A stretch of 47,696 nucleotides of DNA. It comes from an uncultured Clostridiaceae bacterium (GTDB lineage: Bacteria; Bacillota; Clostridia; Clostridiales; Clostridiaceae). The stretch is from assembly GCA_946405135.1 (NCBI GenBank), contig CAMJGD010000022.1:1-47696 (forward strand). Reading direction: 5' to 3'. Position numbers and translations under genes: made by a program. The notes under the pieces were generated by a model. That model searched no databases. It was not told where the DNA came from and worked only from the letters and a program-made list of their open reading frames with translations. Below are positions 9,652 to 18,325 of the stretch, one piece after another; within the stretch, counting starts at the first letter, position 1, and each line of letters begins with the position of its first letter.

Positions 9652-9805
9652 TATATTTTATCTTAATTTATTACCGTTGTCATATTTACTTAAGTTGTTT
9701 TATCCCTAAATTTATAAAAAGACAGAAGCCACTAATCTTATTCTAATGGTATTACCTTACGTATATAAATCGTTAAAATGCAGGTCTTCTCTCAATAATC
9801 TGTCT

Positions 9806-9840
9806 AAAATAAAGATAAGCCGCTTTTATAGCAGCCTATC
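9806..9840 (-). terminator. Terminator of the tnsABCD operon
   Basis: GATAGGCTGCT and AGCGGCTTATC on the minus strand pair over 11 bp with two G-U pairs and a 5-nt loop, then TTTATTTT. It lies about 55 bases after the tnsD stop. Confidence 0.8.
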
Positions 9841-9892
9841 CCCTAATAACTCATATAATCTTATAATTATAAACTAGGTATCATAATAAAAA

Positions 9893-11665
9893 CTATTCTC
9901 TAATAAAATTACTAGTATCTTTATAACGATGCATCATATCTGTGCTTAATCCTCTTTCATGAAATATTTTTTCTACGTCTTTCTTTATAGCACCAATATA
10001 TCTTTCTTTAACACCTGCTGCCTCTAATAGTCTCCAATATGTTATCTCTTCCTGTACTTCTATCTTATCAATAGCCCTCTTTATTTTTCTAATTTGAAAT
10101 TTTTCAATACTTTCCTCTACCGAATTAATGTATGCTTTAGTTAGTGGTAGTTTATCTTTCTTTTTTGAAAGCCATCCACTAATGCCCAACTTGCTACCAA
10201 TGGTTGTCCAGCAAATTCTCTCTTTTTCTCCTTTTAATATCTCATCTACAATATTTATTACTTGAGGCAGCAATTCCATATCTCTTTTATCCCAATCAAC
10301 TGGTTTGTGGCTCGATTTTATATCCGGAGAATTATTAATCATCCATTCCTTATCATGCCTTAAAAGCCATGTTCCTAATGTAACACTCATCAGTTTTAGT
10401 TCATTTCTGCTCTTATCTGGATTGTCTGCAATCAGCTTGAGCCATTTACTTCTGCATTCCTCTCTCTTTATCTTAAATTCTTCCGTATCTCTGTAGTTTT
10501 TGTTACCATATCTTTTTCCACCATTATATTTCCAAAATGGATCGATGCCCAACCTTTCAATGTGCTTCTTTATGGTTTTAGGGGTAGAGTTTAATTCTTT
10601 TGCAATTTGTCTTAAGCTCAATTTTTCCTCAATTAATTCTCTTAATCTATCCTCCCAAACCTTGAGATATAAATCCTTACTATTAATAGCAAGCACATCT
10701 TTATTGGTACTTCTTGTTTCTTCATTATACTTAAGTGATAATTCATTATTAAATAGTTCATACACTGGTATTTCTAAAAATCTTGCCAATATAAGATGCC
10801 TCAAAACATGACTTGGTTTTTCATTATCTCTAACCATATCAGCCAACCATTTGCATTCACCATTAATATTAAACTTACATTGCATAGCCTTAAGGAATTC
10901 TTCTCCATAATATTCTAATAAATCCTTTGAAAGTTTTTTCTGATGGATCATATTGTTTAACTTTGCATATCCTTTTTCTATAAGTTTGTCTCTGTACTTA
11001 TTCTTAAAATGCCTTGGAGGATAGAAATTAAAATAATTATTTAGTAATACTTCAACATCTTGTGCCAAAAGTAATAGTTTGCTCATCATTTCATCTGAAT
11101 ATTTAGTTTCTGTACCTACTATACAATTTTCAGCTTTAGGCAGTTGAAATTTCTGTCTGTTATACCCTCTTACTAAAATCCTACTATTATAAGTAGGCAC
11201 TTTATGCCTGGGACATACAAACACCCCAGCAGCTTGATGAACTCTATGCCAATATAATTCCCCATAAAGATTGAAGTCTTCTTTAATACATTCAGGGCAA
11301 AATCTATAATATTGGCTCAATGAAATTTGTGAAGTTATTACTCCTGCTCTAATGTATACATCACCTTCTCCTGTTTTCATAGAAGAAATAATCTGCTCTC
11401 CTCTTTCCTTCGTGATGAATGCAGAGTAATAGGGAAATAAAGTATGATTATATATAAAATATTCTGCAGTGTATTTTGTACCAACAGGCATATTTTCAAC
11501 AAGTTTATTTAGCTTTGTAGGGAATTCCATTACTGCTATAGCATTTCTTGTTCCAAATAAATCCTCCATATTATGAATTATTTTTATGTTTCCACTTCTA
11601 ATCGAATATCTTGCTAATACACTGCTTAAGACTTCATCAGGATATGGAACTGGAAAGAAATTCAC
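9893..11665 (-). CDS. tnsD: TnsD/TniQ-family target-site selector of a Tn7-like transposon
   Basis: TniQ-family protein that recognises the attachment site and brings TnsC to it. The N-terminus (NFFPVPYPDEVLSSVLARY) is the family hallmark. A zinc site follows: FCPEC (about 123-126) and, after HRVH, VCPRH (about 150-154). At about 590 aa it is longer than minimal TniQ proteins and closer to TnsD. The extra C-terminal half includes a helix-turn-helix-like segment (LRQIAKELNSTPKTIKKHI, near residue 350-370), as expected for a sequence-specific attTn7-type selector. I chose GTG at 11665 because GAGGTG ends six bases before it; ATG at 11671 is possible. It overlaps the tnsC stop, so the two are translationally coupled. 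No TnsE and no second TniQ are seen, so targeting is probably to one fixed site. Confidence 0.92.
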   Translation of the reverse strand: MNFFPVPYPDEVLSSVLARYSIRSGNIKIIHNMEDLFGTRNAIAVMEFPTKLNKLVENMPVGTKYTAEYFIYNHTLFPYYSAFITKERGEQIISSMKTGEGDVYIRAGVITSQISLSQYYRFCPECIKEDFNLYGELYWHRVHQAAGVFVCPRHKVPTYNSRILVRGYNRQKFQLPKAENCIVGTETKYSDEMMSKLLLLAQDVEVLLNNYFNFYPPRHFKNKYRDKLIEKGYAKLNNMIHQKKLSKDLLEYYGEEFLKAMQCKFNINGECKWLADMVRDNEKPSHVLRHLILARFLEIPVYELFNNELSLKYNEETRSTNKDVLAINSKDLYLKVWEDRLRELIEEKLSLRQIAKELNSTPKTIKKHIERLGIDPFWKYNGGKRYGNKNYRDTEEFKIKREECRSKWLKLIADNPDKSRNELKLMSVTLGTWLLRHDKEWMINNSPDIKSSHKPVDWDKRDMELLPQVINIVDEILKGEKERICWTTIGSKLGISGWLSKKKDKLPLTKAYINSVEESIEKFQIRKIKRAIDKIEVQEEITYWRLLEAAGVKERYIGAIKKDVEKIFHERGLSTDMMHRYKDTSNFIRE

Positions 11666-11670
11666 ATACA

Positions 11671-13314
11671 TCACCTCACATCGAAAATGTCATCATCAAA
11701 CATGATAATATACTTTTTTTCCTTTAGGGCATCGTAGGCACTAATACCAGCCTCTTCTCCTAGCTGAACTATATATCTTATATCATCTGCATCAAGGTTT
11801 ACTTTATTTTCTTTTTTCTTTTCTTTCACTGTATCATTTAGTGAAGAAATAGCTTTTATTACTATTGTATTTACATCCACATAGGCCTCTTTATTATCAA
11901 CATTATCAACAGCCTTTTGAGCCTTTTTTGCACTTATACCTAATTCAATAAGCTTTACTACAGCTTTCTCTCTTTTAGATTCAAGGTTATTATCTTTCTC
12001 ATCTTGAACCTGACTTTTAATAGCTTTTTCCTTCAAGTTTAAGTCTATTGAATGTCTTGCTTTGCTCATATAATCACCAATATTAATATTTGATAAACAT
12101 ATATCATCGTACTTGGCTATCTTCCTAATGTCCCCAGTCTTTAGCGCTTGCAGCATTGGCTGCACAAGTTTTAAACTTTCATTGGCTACCAGTTTAATTA
12201 AATTGATAGTTATTTCTTCCCTGCCTGATGTTATAGCCTTTATTTGAACCATTGCATATAGCTTTTTTAATATATCTATTATTCCTTGGCTCTCATCGTA
12301 AAAAGCATCACTTAATTCCTTCGTAAGTGATGTTTCTTTTCTTGTCCACTGATATTGCCAAATAGAATTAATAAGCAAATCCCAGGTTTTGTCATTTGGT
12401 ATTTTGTCAATTACCAAATCTCCTTGACCTGCACCCCTGCGACTAATACGAAATTGGCTCTGCAGAGCAGCCATTCCATTCGGAGTACCTACCATAATTA
12501 TTGGTACTCCCACTTGATTAACAAGAGTAACGAAAAAGTTTAACATTTTTTCGGTTCCCCCAGATTTACCAAGGCTTAAGTGTTGTATCTCATCAATAAT
12601 AATACATCCTATGCTAGAATTTCTTACTATCTGCGTAATCATAGACATCATTACATTTGTAGATGGTCTTGAACTAATAACTTTCTTATGATAGTTAGTA
12701 CCAAGTAACCTATCTACTTCGGAAAAAAATTCTATACAAATTCCTTTAACACTCCCATCGAAAGGACAGTTTAATTTTATCCATACAAGTTGATACATTG
12801 AAAATGCAATACCTTTATATGATGAATGAGATATTACTTGAGGATACATAGATAATATTCTCTCAAGAGAACTTGTTTTTCCCGAGCCAGAGATACCAAT
12901 TAGTGTAAAACCACTAGCTGTTTGTTTCACTAGATTATTGCTTTCAAATCTTAAGTTGTTTGTTAAATCAAACTCTTTATTAAAGCCCTTTGCTAATTCA
13001 GCTCTAAATGGGTTTCTTATTATATAACCTTGTCTTAACGCACGGGATACTTTACTCTCTAAATCTATGTGAAAAGGTAATGGTTGAAAAACTTGAAATA
13101 GTCTTTGTATCAGATGAATTCTATAATGATTATCAAGTTTTCTCTCTTCATTGCTATATACTGGATAAACTGCAAGGTTTTCAACAACTTTCTGAACCTC
13201 ATATATTGGAGGTAGCGCTTCTATTAAAGGGTTATTTTTATAGTCAGCTACTATTTGTTCTTTATAATCTGCAACTTCTGCCTCACATCCATTTGGAATT
13301 AATATTTTATCCAT
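11671..13314 (-). CDS. tnsC: TnsC AAA+ ATPase of a Tn7-like transposon
   Basis: AAA+ regulator that polymerises on target DNA, links the TnsD-marked site to the TnsAB transposase and enforces target immunity. Walker A is GISGSGKTS (140-148) and Walker B is CIIIDEIQHL (about 237-246), both intact. The length of 547 aa matches Tn7 TnsC (about 555). It starts at ATG 13314, one base after the tnsB stop (TAGTATG), and its stop overlaps tnsD. The C-terminal ~110 residues are charged and helical, as in TnsC proteins that contact TnsA and TnsB through this tail. Confidence 0.93.
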   Translation of the reverse strand: MDKILIPNGCEAEVADYKEQIVADYKNNPLIEALPPIYEVQKVVENLAVYPVYSNEERKLDNHYRIHLIQRLFQVFQPLPFHIDLESKVSRALRQGYIIRNPFRAELAKGFNKEFDLTNNLRFESNNLVKQTASGFTLIGISGSGKTSSLERILSMYPQVISHSSYKGIAFSMYQLVWIKLNCPFDGSVKGICIEFFSEVDRLLGTNYHKKVISSRPSTNVMMSMITQIVRNSSIGCIIIDEIQHLSLGKSGGTEKMLNFFVTLVNQVGVPIIMVGTPNGMAALQSQFRISRRGAGQGDLVIDKIPNDKTWDLLINSIWQYQWTRKETSLTKELSDAFYDESQGIIDILKKLYAMVQIKAITSGREEITINLIKLVANESLKLVQPMLQALKTGDIRKIAKYDDICLSNINIGDYMSKARHSIDLNLKEKAIKSQVQDEKDNNLESKREKAVVKLIELGISAKKAQKAVDNVDNKEAYVDVNTIVIKAISSLNDTVKEKKKENKVNLDADDIRYIVQLGEEAGISAYDALKEKKYIIMFDDDIFDVR

Positions 13315-13315
13315 A

Positions 13316-15454
13316 CTATTGCTTTAGCACCTCCTTCTGCTTCTGTAGTAAAATATCAAAATTATCATACTCTGTTTCATTATCTATTCTTTCTTCTAAA
13401 GTCTCCTCTTTTATATCCTTATTTGTTCCCAATTCGAATGCTTCTTTTACCCTATTAGCAGTTTTCTCTATCTGTCTGTTTATCCTTATATTCTTAACTC
13501 TTTGCGTATCACTTTCTACTGTTTCCACTTCTTTCTTCAAATCCTCTTCTGCCTTTCCTACTATATCCTCTATTTCAGTAATCAATTGGACCTTTGCTTG
13601 TATTACGCTATCTTTATTTTTCCTTTGTACTATTTTCTCTATTTCCAAAAGATATTCTATTTCCTCAAGTGTTCTATTCTTATATCTGCTGTCAGAATCT
13701 AATAAAAAGCATTTTTCGTAACTATTGGGATTATCTTTGTGCACATATATATATTCCATATTTCTCGGATCATAACTAATCTTTACCCGCCATGTTCCAT
13801 AGGCTCTTGCTTTCATAAAATCTTGTCCCTTTAGCATTTGCTCCGATGCATAATACATATCTTTATACTTTATGCCTTTAGGCGTTACAACTGCAGTGTC
13901 AGCAGGCATCAAAGCAAGTTTTACTACATCCTCCGTAACACTACGTAATGCACCTCCCCTATTGGCAATTCCCCATTTAAATAAATGTATAGGAATGCAC
14001 GGTACATCATCCTCTATCATTGCTTGTTCACGTTTATAGTTATCAAGATAGTAATAGTTATTATGGTATAATATAGACTTTATAATAATTTGAGTAAATT
14101 GATATAAATCCAGTTTTGCCGAAATACGGTAATCTTTATCACCTCGCTCTCGCCCATCCAAGTTAACTACTCCAGGCATATATGGTTTGGTTCTCTCATT
14201 TGTTAAACCAAAAAACCTTTCAATGGCTGCTTTCAGGTCTGCTCTATAACTCGGAGTGTTATGTACTTTTACATTTAGCATATTTATAAGGTTTTCTATA
14301 TTATTCCCTTCTAATTCTCCTCTGTCTGCAACAATAGCATCTGGCAAATGGTGAACAGGCCATTCTTCTTCTGTAATTTCTATACCATATTGTTTGCAAA
14401 ATCCAACCTTATCTATTGTTGCATTTAGTAGGGCCATCATAGCCCCTATATAGGACCCACTTTCAAGTCCTACGTAAACCCCACAAATCAACCTACTAAA
14501 TCTATCAATTAGTGCATAAATAGCTGGTCTGCCAATAATCCAATTCCTATTAAACCGTGAAACAATATAACAATCTGCAATCTGACAATCTATTTCGTAA
14601 GTACCAGGCTGCATTACCCCATCCATTGCGCTCCCTGTTATAGCTCTATACTCTTTCTGAAATTTTTTATTACTATATCTGCTAGTAATCTCCTTTTTTA
14701 TATCCCTATCCCTGTTAAACCAATACCTGAATTGCCCAAAAGAAGGTACAGCAGCTTGTCCCTCAATTATTGGTATCTTAACTCCATTTTCATTTTTATA
14801 ATTCTGCGCAAAATACTCTTTTCTCATAAGTTCATACGTCAAAACGAGCGAGTTTTTGGCACTTGTATAGTAAAACCTATTGACTGCTATCCTAAATATT
14901 CTTTTTATGTCTTCTGTAACATTTATACCTCCACCCATAACATCAACATACTTTCTCGGCCTCCCCCTTTTAATATTACTTGAGGATTTTTGCTTACCTT
15001 TACCCCCACAAAGCGAATAGTCCGGCAATAATCCATTAGGAGTTTGTCCCCTCTTCCAGTATCTTTTTAGATAACCCACAATTGAATTCTCGCTTACTCC
15101 ATGTTTTTCAGCTGCTTCCTTTATTAGCTTCCTTCTATATGCAGATTCAAATATTCTAGGTTTATCTTCCACTAAATCTTTTATTACTTGCCAGCACTTA
15201 TCTCTTATCTCTTTATACTTTTCTTGTATGTCATCTTCATTACTAATTACCATATACGGATCTTCATTGATGATTTCTGCATCTCCATCCACAATATCTG
15301 TTTCTATGTCTATAACATTTCTTAAAAAAGGCATACAATTACTATCAATATCAATAACATATGCCCATTCGTTTCTTAACCATAAAACTCTTTCTATCTT
15401 CAAATGCTCTTTATCTTTATTCCATCTGATAAGTGCATTAATTGAAATATCCAT
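13316..15454 (-). CDS. tnsB: TnsB DDE transposase of a Tn7-like transposon
   Basis: Retroviral-integrase-superfamily transposase that binds the transposon ends and does the 3' cleavage and strand transfer. The catalytic triad is intact: D289 (EIDCQIAD), D377 (IVADRGE), E412 (KAAIERFFG). The spacings of 88 and 35 residues are the same as in E. coli TnsB (D273, D361, E396). The N-terminal ~280 residues would hold the end-binding HTH domains. Length 712 aa (E. coli 702). The start ATG at 15454 has GGAAGGTGAG upstream. It is second in the operon, 21 bases after tnsA. Confidence 0.95.
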   Translation of the reverse strand: MDISINALIRWNKDKEHLKIERVLWLRNEWAYVIDIDSNCMPFLRNVIDIETDIVDGDAEIINEDPYMVISNEDDIQEKYKEIRDKCWQVIKDLVEDKPRIFESAYRRKLIKEAAEKHGVSENSIVGYLKRYWKRGQTPNGLLPDYSLCGGKGKQKSSSNIKRGRPRKYVDVMGGGINVTEDIKRIFRIAVNRFYYTSAKNSLVLTYELMRKEYFAQNYKNENGVKIPIIEGQAAVPSFGQFRYWFNRDRDIKKEITSRYSNKKFQKEYRAITGSAMDGVMQPGTYEIDCQIADCYIVSRFNRNWIIGRPAIYALIDRFSRLICGVYVGLESGSYIGAMMALLNATIDKVGFCKQYGIEITEEEWPVHHLPDAIVADRGELEGNNIENLINMLNVKVHNTPSYRADLKAAIERFFGLTNERTKPYMPGVVNLDGRERGDKDYRISAKLDLYQFTQIIIKSILYHNNYYYLDNYKREQAMIEDDVPCIPIHLFKWGIANRGGALRSVTEDVVKLALMPADTAVVTPKGIKYKDMYYASEQMLKGQDFMKARAYGTWRVKISYDPRNMEYIYVHKDNPNSYEKCFLLDSDSRYKNRTLEEIEYLLEIEKIVQRKNKDSVIQAKVQLITEIEDIVGKAEEDLKKEVETVESDTQRVKNIRINRQIEKTANRVKEAFELGTNKDIKEETLEERIDNETEYDNFDILLQKQKEVLKQ

Positions 15455-15475
15455 CTATTCTCACCTTCCAAAGTT

Positions 15476-16291
15476 TTATTTAGCAATTGATAAAATGTGG
15501 CATCCGTCATTTAAATTAATTGGTTTATCCATATCAATAATAATTTTCCTTTTAGCTATTAGGTACTTGAATAAAAGCATCCCTTTCCCGGAATCAAAGC
15601 CGTAGTCTTGCTCAAAACTTAAGATTACTTTTCTAATAGGCTCACCACTTTCGGAAACCCTATATAAAAAAGCATCTGTTAAATCTTCTAATTCAACGAT
15701 ATTAGCATCATTCTCTTCTTCATAGTTCAGCGTCGAATGTATCCATTCAATATTCTTTGCTCTTATTGAGTTTATATTTTTATTTGTTATAATTCCCCAC
15801 TCTATACCTTTACTTTTCCAATACCTCCGTTCTATTTCTAACTTATCCAAAGTAATAGTTTTGTTTAAATCCGATGCATTTTTCACTGCCCTCGTTACCA
15901 CTTTACTATTTCCGTTTTCATCCAACTTTGTAATTAAAAATGTTGTGCATAAAATATAGCTTTCATTACTGTTCTTATCTCGAAACTTATCCAGTCTCAA
16001 GTCGTCTTTATAAAAATCAACAGCATCTAAATCTAATATTGGAAAATGTTCTTTTATATCAATTACACTTTGATCCCATTCCAATAGGTAGAAGTATTTT
16101 AATTGCAGGTCTGAAAAAAAATGATGAATTCTTTTAGTCTTCCATCCAAGCACTCTAGTAGCTCTACCCTTTGACGGAAAATCATGTGTTGTAAACCATG
16201 GTTTATACTCCTTACCGTCACCCTTTCCCCTGCCTTCTCTCATAAATCTTCTAACTGTATCTTGTGTCCATTCTGCTTTTGCTCTTGGCAT
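15476..16291 (-). CDS. tnsA: TnsA-family protein with substituted catalytic residues
   Basis: TnsA makes the 5' cuts that release Tn7 as a cut-and-paste element. The N-terminal domain aligns with E. coli TnsA without gaps over the first ~86 residues (EGRG, HH..SDL, LEW, VIDIKEHFPIL), so family membership is secure. By that alignment the active-site Glu63 is Gln63 here (SDLQ), Asp114 is Thr117 (CTTF in place of STDF) and Gln130 is Ala135 (AVK in place of QVK); only the catalytic lysine (K137) remains. The C-terminal winged-helix part (about 150-271) that contacts TnsC is full length. The protein may therefore be structural rather than catalytic. Start: ATG 16291 with GGGAGGAGAG. First gene of tnsABCD, with no frameshift. 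Confidence 0.9.
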   Translation of the reverse strand: MPRAKAEWTQDTVRRFMREGRGKGDGKEYKPWFTTHDFPSKGRATRVLGWKTKRIHHFFSDLQLKYFYLLEWDQSVIDIKEHFPILDLDAVDFYKDDLRLDKFRDKNSNESYILCTTFLITKLDENGNSKVVTRAVKNASDLNKTITLDKLEIERRYWKSKGIEWGIITNKNINSIRAKNIEWIHSTLNYEEENDANIVELEDLTDAFLYRVSESGEPIRKVILSFEQDYGFDSGKGMLLFKYLIAKRKIIIDMDKPINLNDGCHILSIAK

Positions 16292-16320
16292 ATAGCTCTC
16301 CTCCCTCGCAAAAAAAATAA

Positions 16321-16410
16321 AAAAAGCATATTCCTATAACAACAATAAGGTCTACCATCGGCAGAATGCTTTTCTGTGTTATAAGAGTATGCCTCTTATC
16401 TGTGTTAAGC
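16321..16410. promoter_or_regulatory. tnsA upstream region with repeated TCTGTGTTA boxes
   Basis: TCTGTGTTA occurs at 16373-16381 and 16400-16408 in the same orientation, 27 bp apart, with a TAAGAG/CTCTTA dyad between them. AAAAAGCAT (16322-16330) also pairs with ATGCTTTT (16367-16374). In Tn7-like elements one transposon end with several TnsB sites lies just upstream of tnsA, so these are candidate TnsB sites, or simply the tnsA operator region and the recombinase terminator. No transposon end was confirmed. Confidence 0.4.
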
Positions 16411-16443
16411 AGATTTTCTATATTCATTTTTAATACACTCCTA

Positions 16444-17031
16444 TTATACCAATGAGTTTCTCCTTTCTAGCTTATTATACATCTCATTCTGTTGAGCTGT
16501 AGTATATTGAAAATATATAAGGGTATTATTAACATTTTTATGACCCAGCCACCACTGTACATCTTTTATATCTAACCCTGATTCCGCTAAATGCACAGCT
16601 GATGTATGCTTTATCGCATGAAAATGATGTTTTGACACATCTATAATCTTTGCCTCATTACAATACTTTTTCATTAAAAAATCCAATGTTTTACGTGAGA
16701 TTGCATTACCTTCTTGACTTAAAAATAAAACGTCACTACCATCTTTTTTTTCGTAATCCCTAATATACTTATTTAACACCTTCATAGTTTTTTGATCCAG
16801 GCGTATAGTATTATTTTGACTACCTTTCAGTCGCCTGCAATAAAGCTCTCCTTTAACTCTATTATAATCCTCCAGTAATATTAAGCCTATCTCTGTTGCC
16901 CTCAAGGCACACCTATAAGCGATTCTAAATATCGCCATATCCCTTGTCTTATGCTTGCCCTCACTCCTTTCAATTGCTTTAAATATTTTTGATAGCTCCT
17001 GCTGCGTTAAAAACTTTATTTTTTCTGCCAA
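16444..17031 (-). CDS. Short tyrosine recombinase (integrase family)
   Basis: Catalytic-domain-only tyrosine recombinase of 195 aa, similar in size to FimB-type and other XerC-like short recombinases. Visible residues: Arg I in ALRATEIG, the beta-strand Lys in RRLKGS, the box-II motif as HAIKHT, LGHKN, and the nucleophile region IYFQY. The usual H-x-x-R of box II is H-x-x-K here. I place the start at TTG 17031 (MAEKIKFL) because GGAGG lies seven bases upstream; a longer frame to 17079 would start inside a palindrome. It lies divergently from the ABC-3C operon and next to tnsA. It could serve a mobile cassette carrying ABC-3C, or be unrelated to it; its crossover site is unknown. Confidence 0.85.
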   Translation of the reverse strand: MAEKIKFLTQQELSKIFKAIERSEGKHKTRDMAIFRIAYRCALRATEIGLILLEDYNRVKGELYCRRLKGSQNNTIRLDQKTMKVLNKYIRDYEKKDGSDVLFLSQEGNAISRKTLDFLMKKYCNEAKIIDVSKHHFHAIKHTSAVHLAESGLDIKDVQWWLGHKNVNNTLIYFQYTTAQQNEMYNKLERRNSLV

Positions 17032-17052
17032 TCTACAACCTCCATTCTTAAG

Positions 17053-17080
17053 CTTGGACAGAACAAACATTCTGTCCAAG
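17053..17080. repeat. 28-bp palindrome at the recombinase transcription start
   Basis: Perfect 11-bp arms CTTGGACAGAA and TTCTGTCCAAG around CAAACA. A TATAAT -10 box for the minus strand is at 17084-17089, so the palindrome begins about at +1 of the recombinase transcript: a good place for an autoregulatory operator. Its arms resemble those of the palindrome at 19968-19993. Confidence 0.85.
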
Positions 17081-17324
17081 ATAATTATACCGAATTATTC
17101 CTTAAATTGCAGCTCTACAATATTTTTTATTTCAGAAAAAACTGAAAAAGCTTATATATAATTAATATATGACTTCTTCAATTCCTATAAATTACAAGAT
17201 ATTAAATAAATGTCATTACGCTTATGAGAAATATATTTTTTAATATTTCTGCAATTTTATAAAGGAATTTGTATTCTCTTGTGGAATATGGTAGTAATAC
17301 ATTACTTGTTAGTAGGTGGTAATT

Positions 17325-18086
17325 ATGCAAGATAATAGACGCGACTTTTCTGACAATGAAAAAATGTTACTTTTTAATGAAGTGGATGGACACTGTCCAA
17401 TATGTGGTGATACTTTATCTCATAAAAAAAAGGGTTCTATATATAGAACTTTTGATATTGCTCATATTTACCCTGCAAATCCAAGGCCAGAAGAAGTTAA
17501 AATACTGGAAAATGAATTACTCTTAAGTTCCGATGTAAATGACTTAAAAAATGTTATTGCTGTTTGTAAAAAATGCCACAAAATATTTGATACACCTAGA
17601 ACAGTTGAAGAATATCAAAAGTGGTATAGGTTAAAGCTTCGATTAATACAAGATGCTGAAATAAAAAATACATATCAATTGTTTAACATAGAGTCGGAAA
17701 TAAAAACAATTTTAGAAAACCTAAACAACCCTAATTTTGAAGATGAGCTAATATCATTAAATTATGAATCTCTGAAAATCGATGAAAAGACAAACTCTAC
17801 TCTACCATTTATCATTAAGAGAACAATTAAAAGAGATGTTGTTGATTACTTCGATTTTATAAAAAAACTTTTTATTGAAATTAATAAGACTAATCCATAT
17901 AAGTTTGAAACATTGGCATCACAAATTAAAGGATTTTATTTTAAATGTATGCAGATAAATCAAAGCCAAGAATATATTTATAATACATTAGTTGATTGGC
18001 TTTGCATAAAAACTGATAACTATTCCAAAAGAGCTTGCGAAATAGTTATAGCATATTTTATTCAGGACTGTGAGGTGTTTTCATGA
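17325..18086 (+). CDS. ABC-3C HNH endonuclease component
   Basis: Predicted DNA nuclease effector of an ABC-three-component conflict system. The N-terminal HNH/zinc domain: CPIC (27-30, counted from the upstream GTG at 17316), AH (49-50), LKN (77-79) and CKKCH (84-88), which gives two Cys pairs and the H-N-H triad. The rest (about 100-256) is helical without known motifs and probably joins it to the partner proteins. Start: ATG 17325 with AGGTGG six bases before. The stop overlaps the next start (ATGA at 18083-18086). Three coupled genes in this order match the published HNH / middle component / DUF2326 arrangement. Confidence 0.85.
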   Translation: MQDNRRDFSDNEKMLLFNEVDGHCPICGDTLSHKKKGSIYRTFDIAHIYPANPRPEEVKILENELLLSSDVNDLKNVIAVCKKCHKIFDTPRTVEEYQKWYRLKLRLIQDAEIKNTYQLFNIESEIKTILENLNNPNFEDELISLNYESLKIDEKTNSTLPFIIKRTIKRDVVDYFDFIKKLFIEINKTNPYKFETLASQIKGFYFKCMQINQSQEYIYNTLVDWLCIKTDNYSKRACEIVIAYFIQDCEVFS

Positions 18087-18325
18087 TAATGCCAAACAAG
18101 TTAATACCATTCAAAGATAGTATATTATCTAAACTCACATATATACTTGATGTCCTAGTGCATGAAGATGAAAATTTGGAAAATTTATATCAAAAAGTAA
18201 AATGTAATTTTGAAGATGTAAATCAATATATATTAACTTTAGATGTATTATTTGCTCTTGAAAGAATTGAATTTGATGAGAGAATGAAGGTGTTAAAATA
18301 TGTTAAAGCAAATAATTTGCGATAA
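18083..18325 (+). CDS. ABC-3C middle component (small MC6-like protein)
   Basis: An 80-aa helical protein between the HNH and ABC ATPase genes. It starts MIMPNKLIPFKDSILSK, a pattern I recall for the small ABC-3C middle component 6 family, thought to bridge sensor ATPase and effector nuclease. ATG at 18083 has GAGGTG six bases upstream and overlaps the HNH stop by 4 bases. Its own 3' end overlaps the ATPase gene by 26 bases, so all three genes are translationally coupled. Assignment rests more on position than on sequence. Confidence 0.75.
   Translation: MIMPNKLIPFKDSILSKLTYILDVLVHEDENLENLYQKVKCNFEDVNQYILTLDVLFALERIEFDERMKVLKYVKANNLR

Noticed and set aside
13008-13721. 237-codon plus-strand frame
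   Set aside because: It runs antisense across the tnsC/tnsB junction, has a hydrophobic low-complexity composition and no ribosome binding site, while both tns genes are well supported.
9893-16291. CRISPR-associated transposon (CAST)
   Set aside because: The tns genes are Tn7-like but there are no Cas effector genes, no CRISPR array and only one long TnsD-type TniQ protein.
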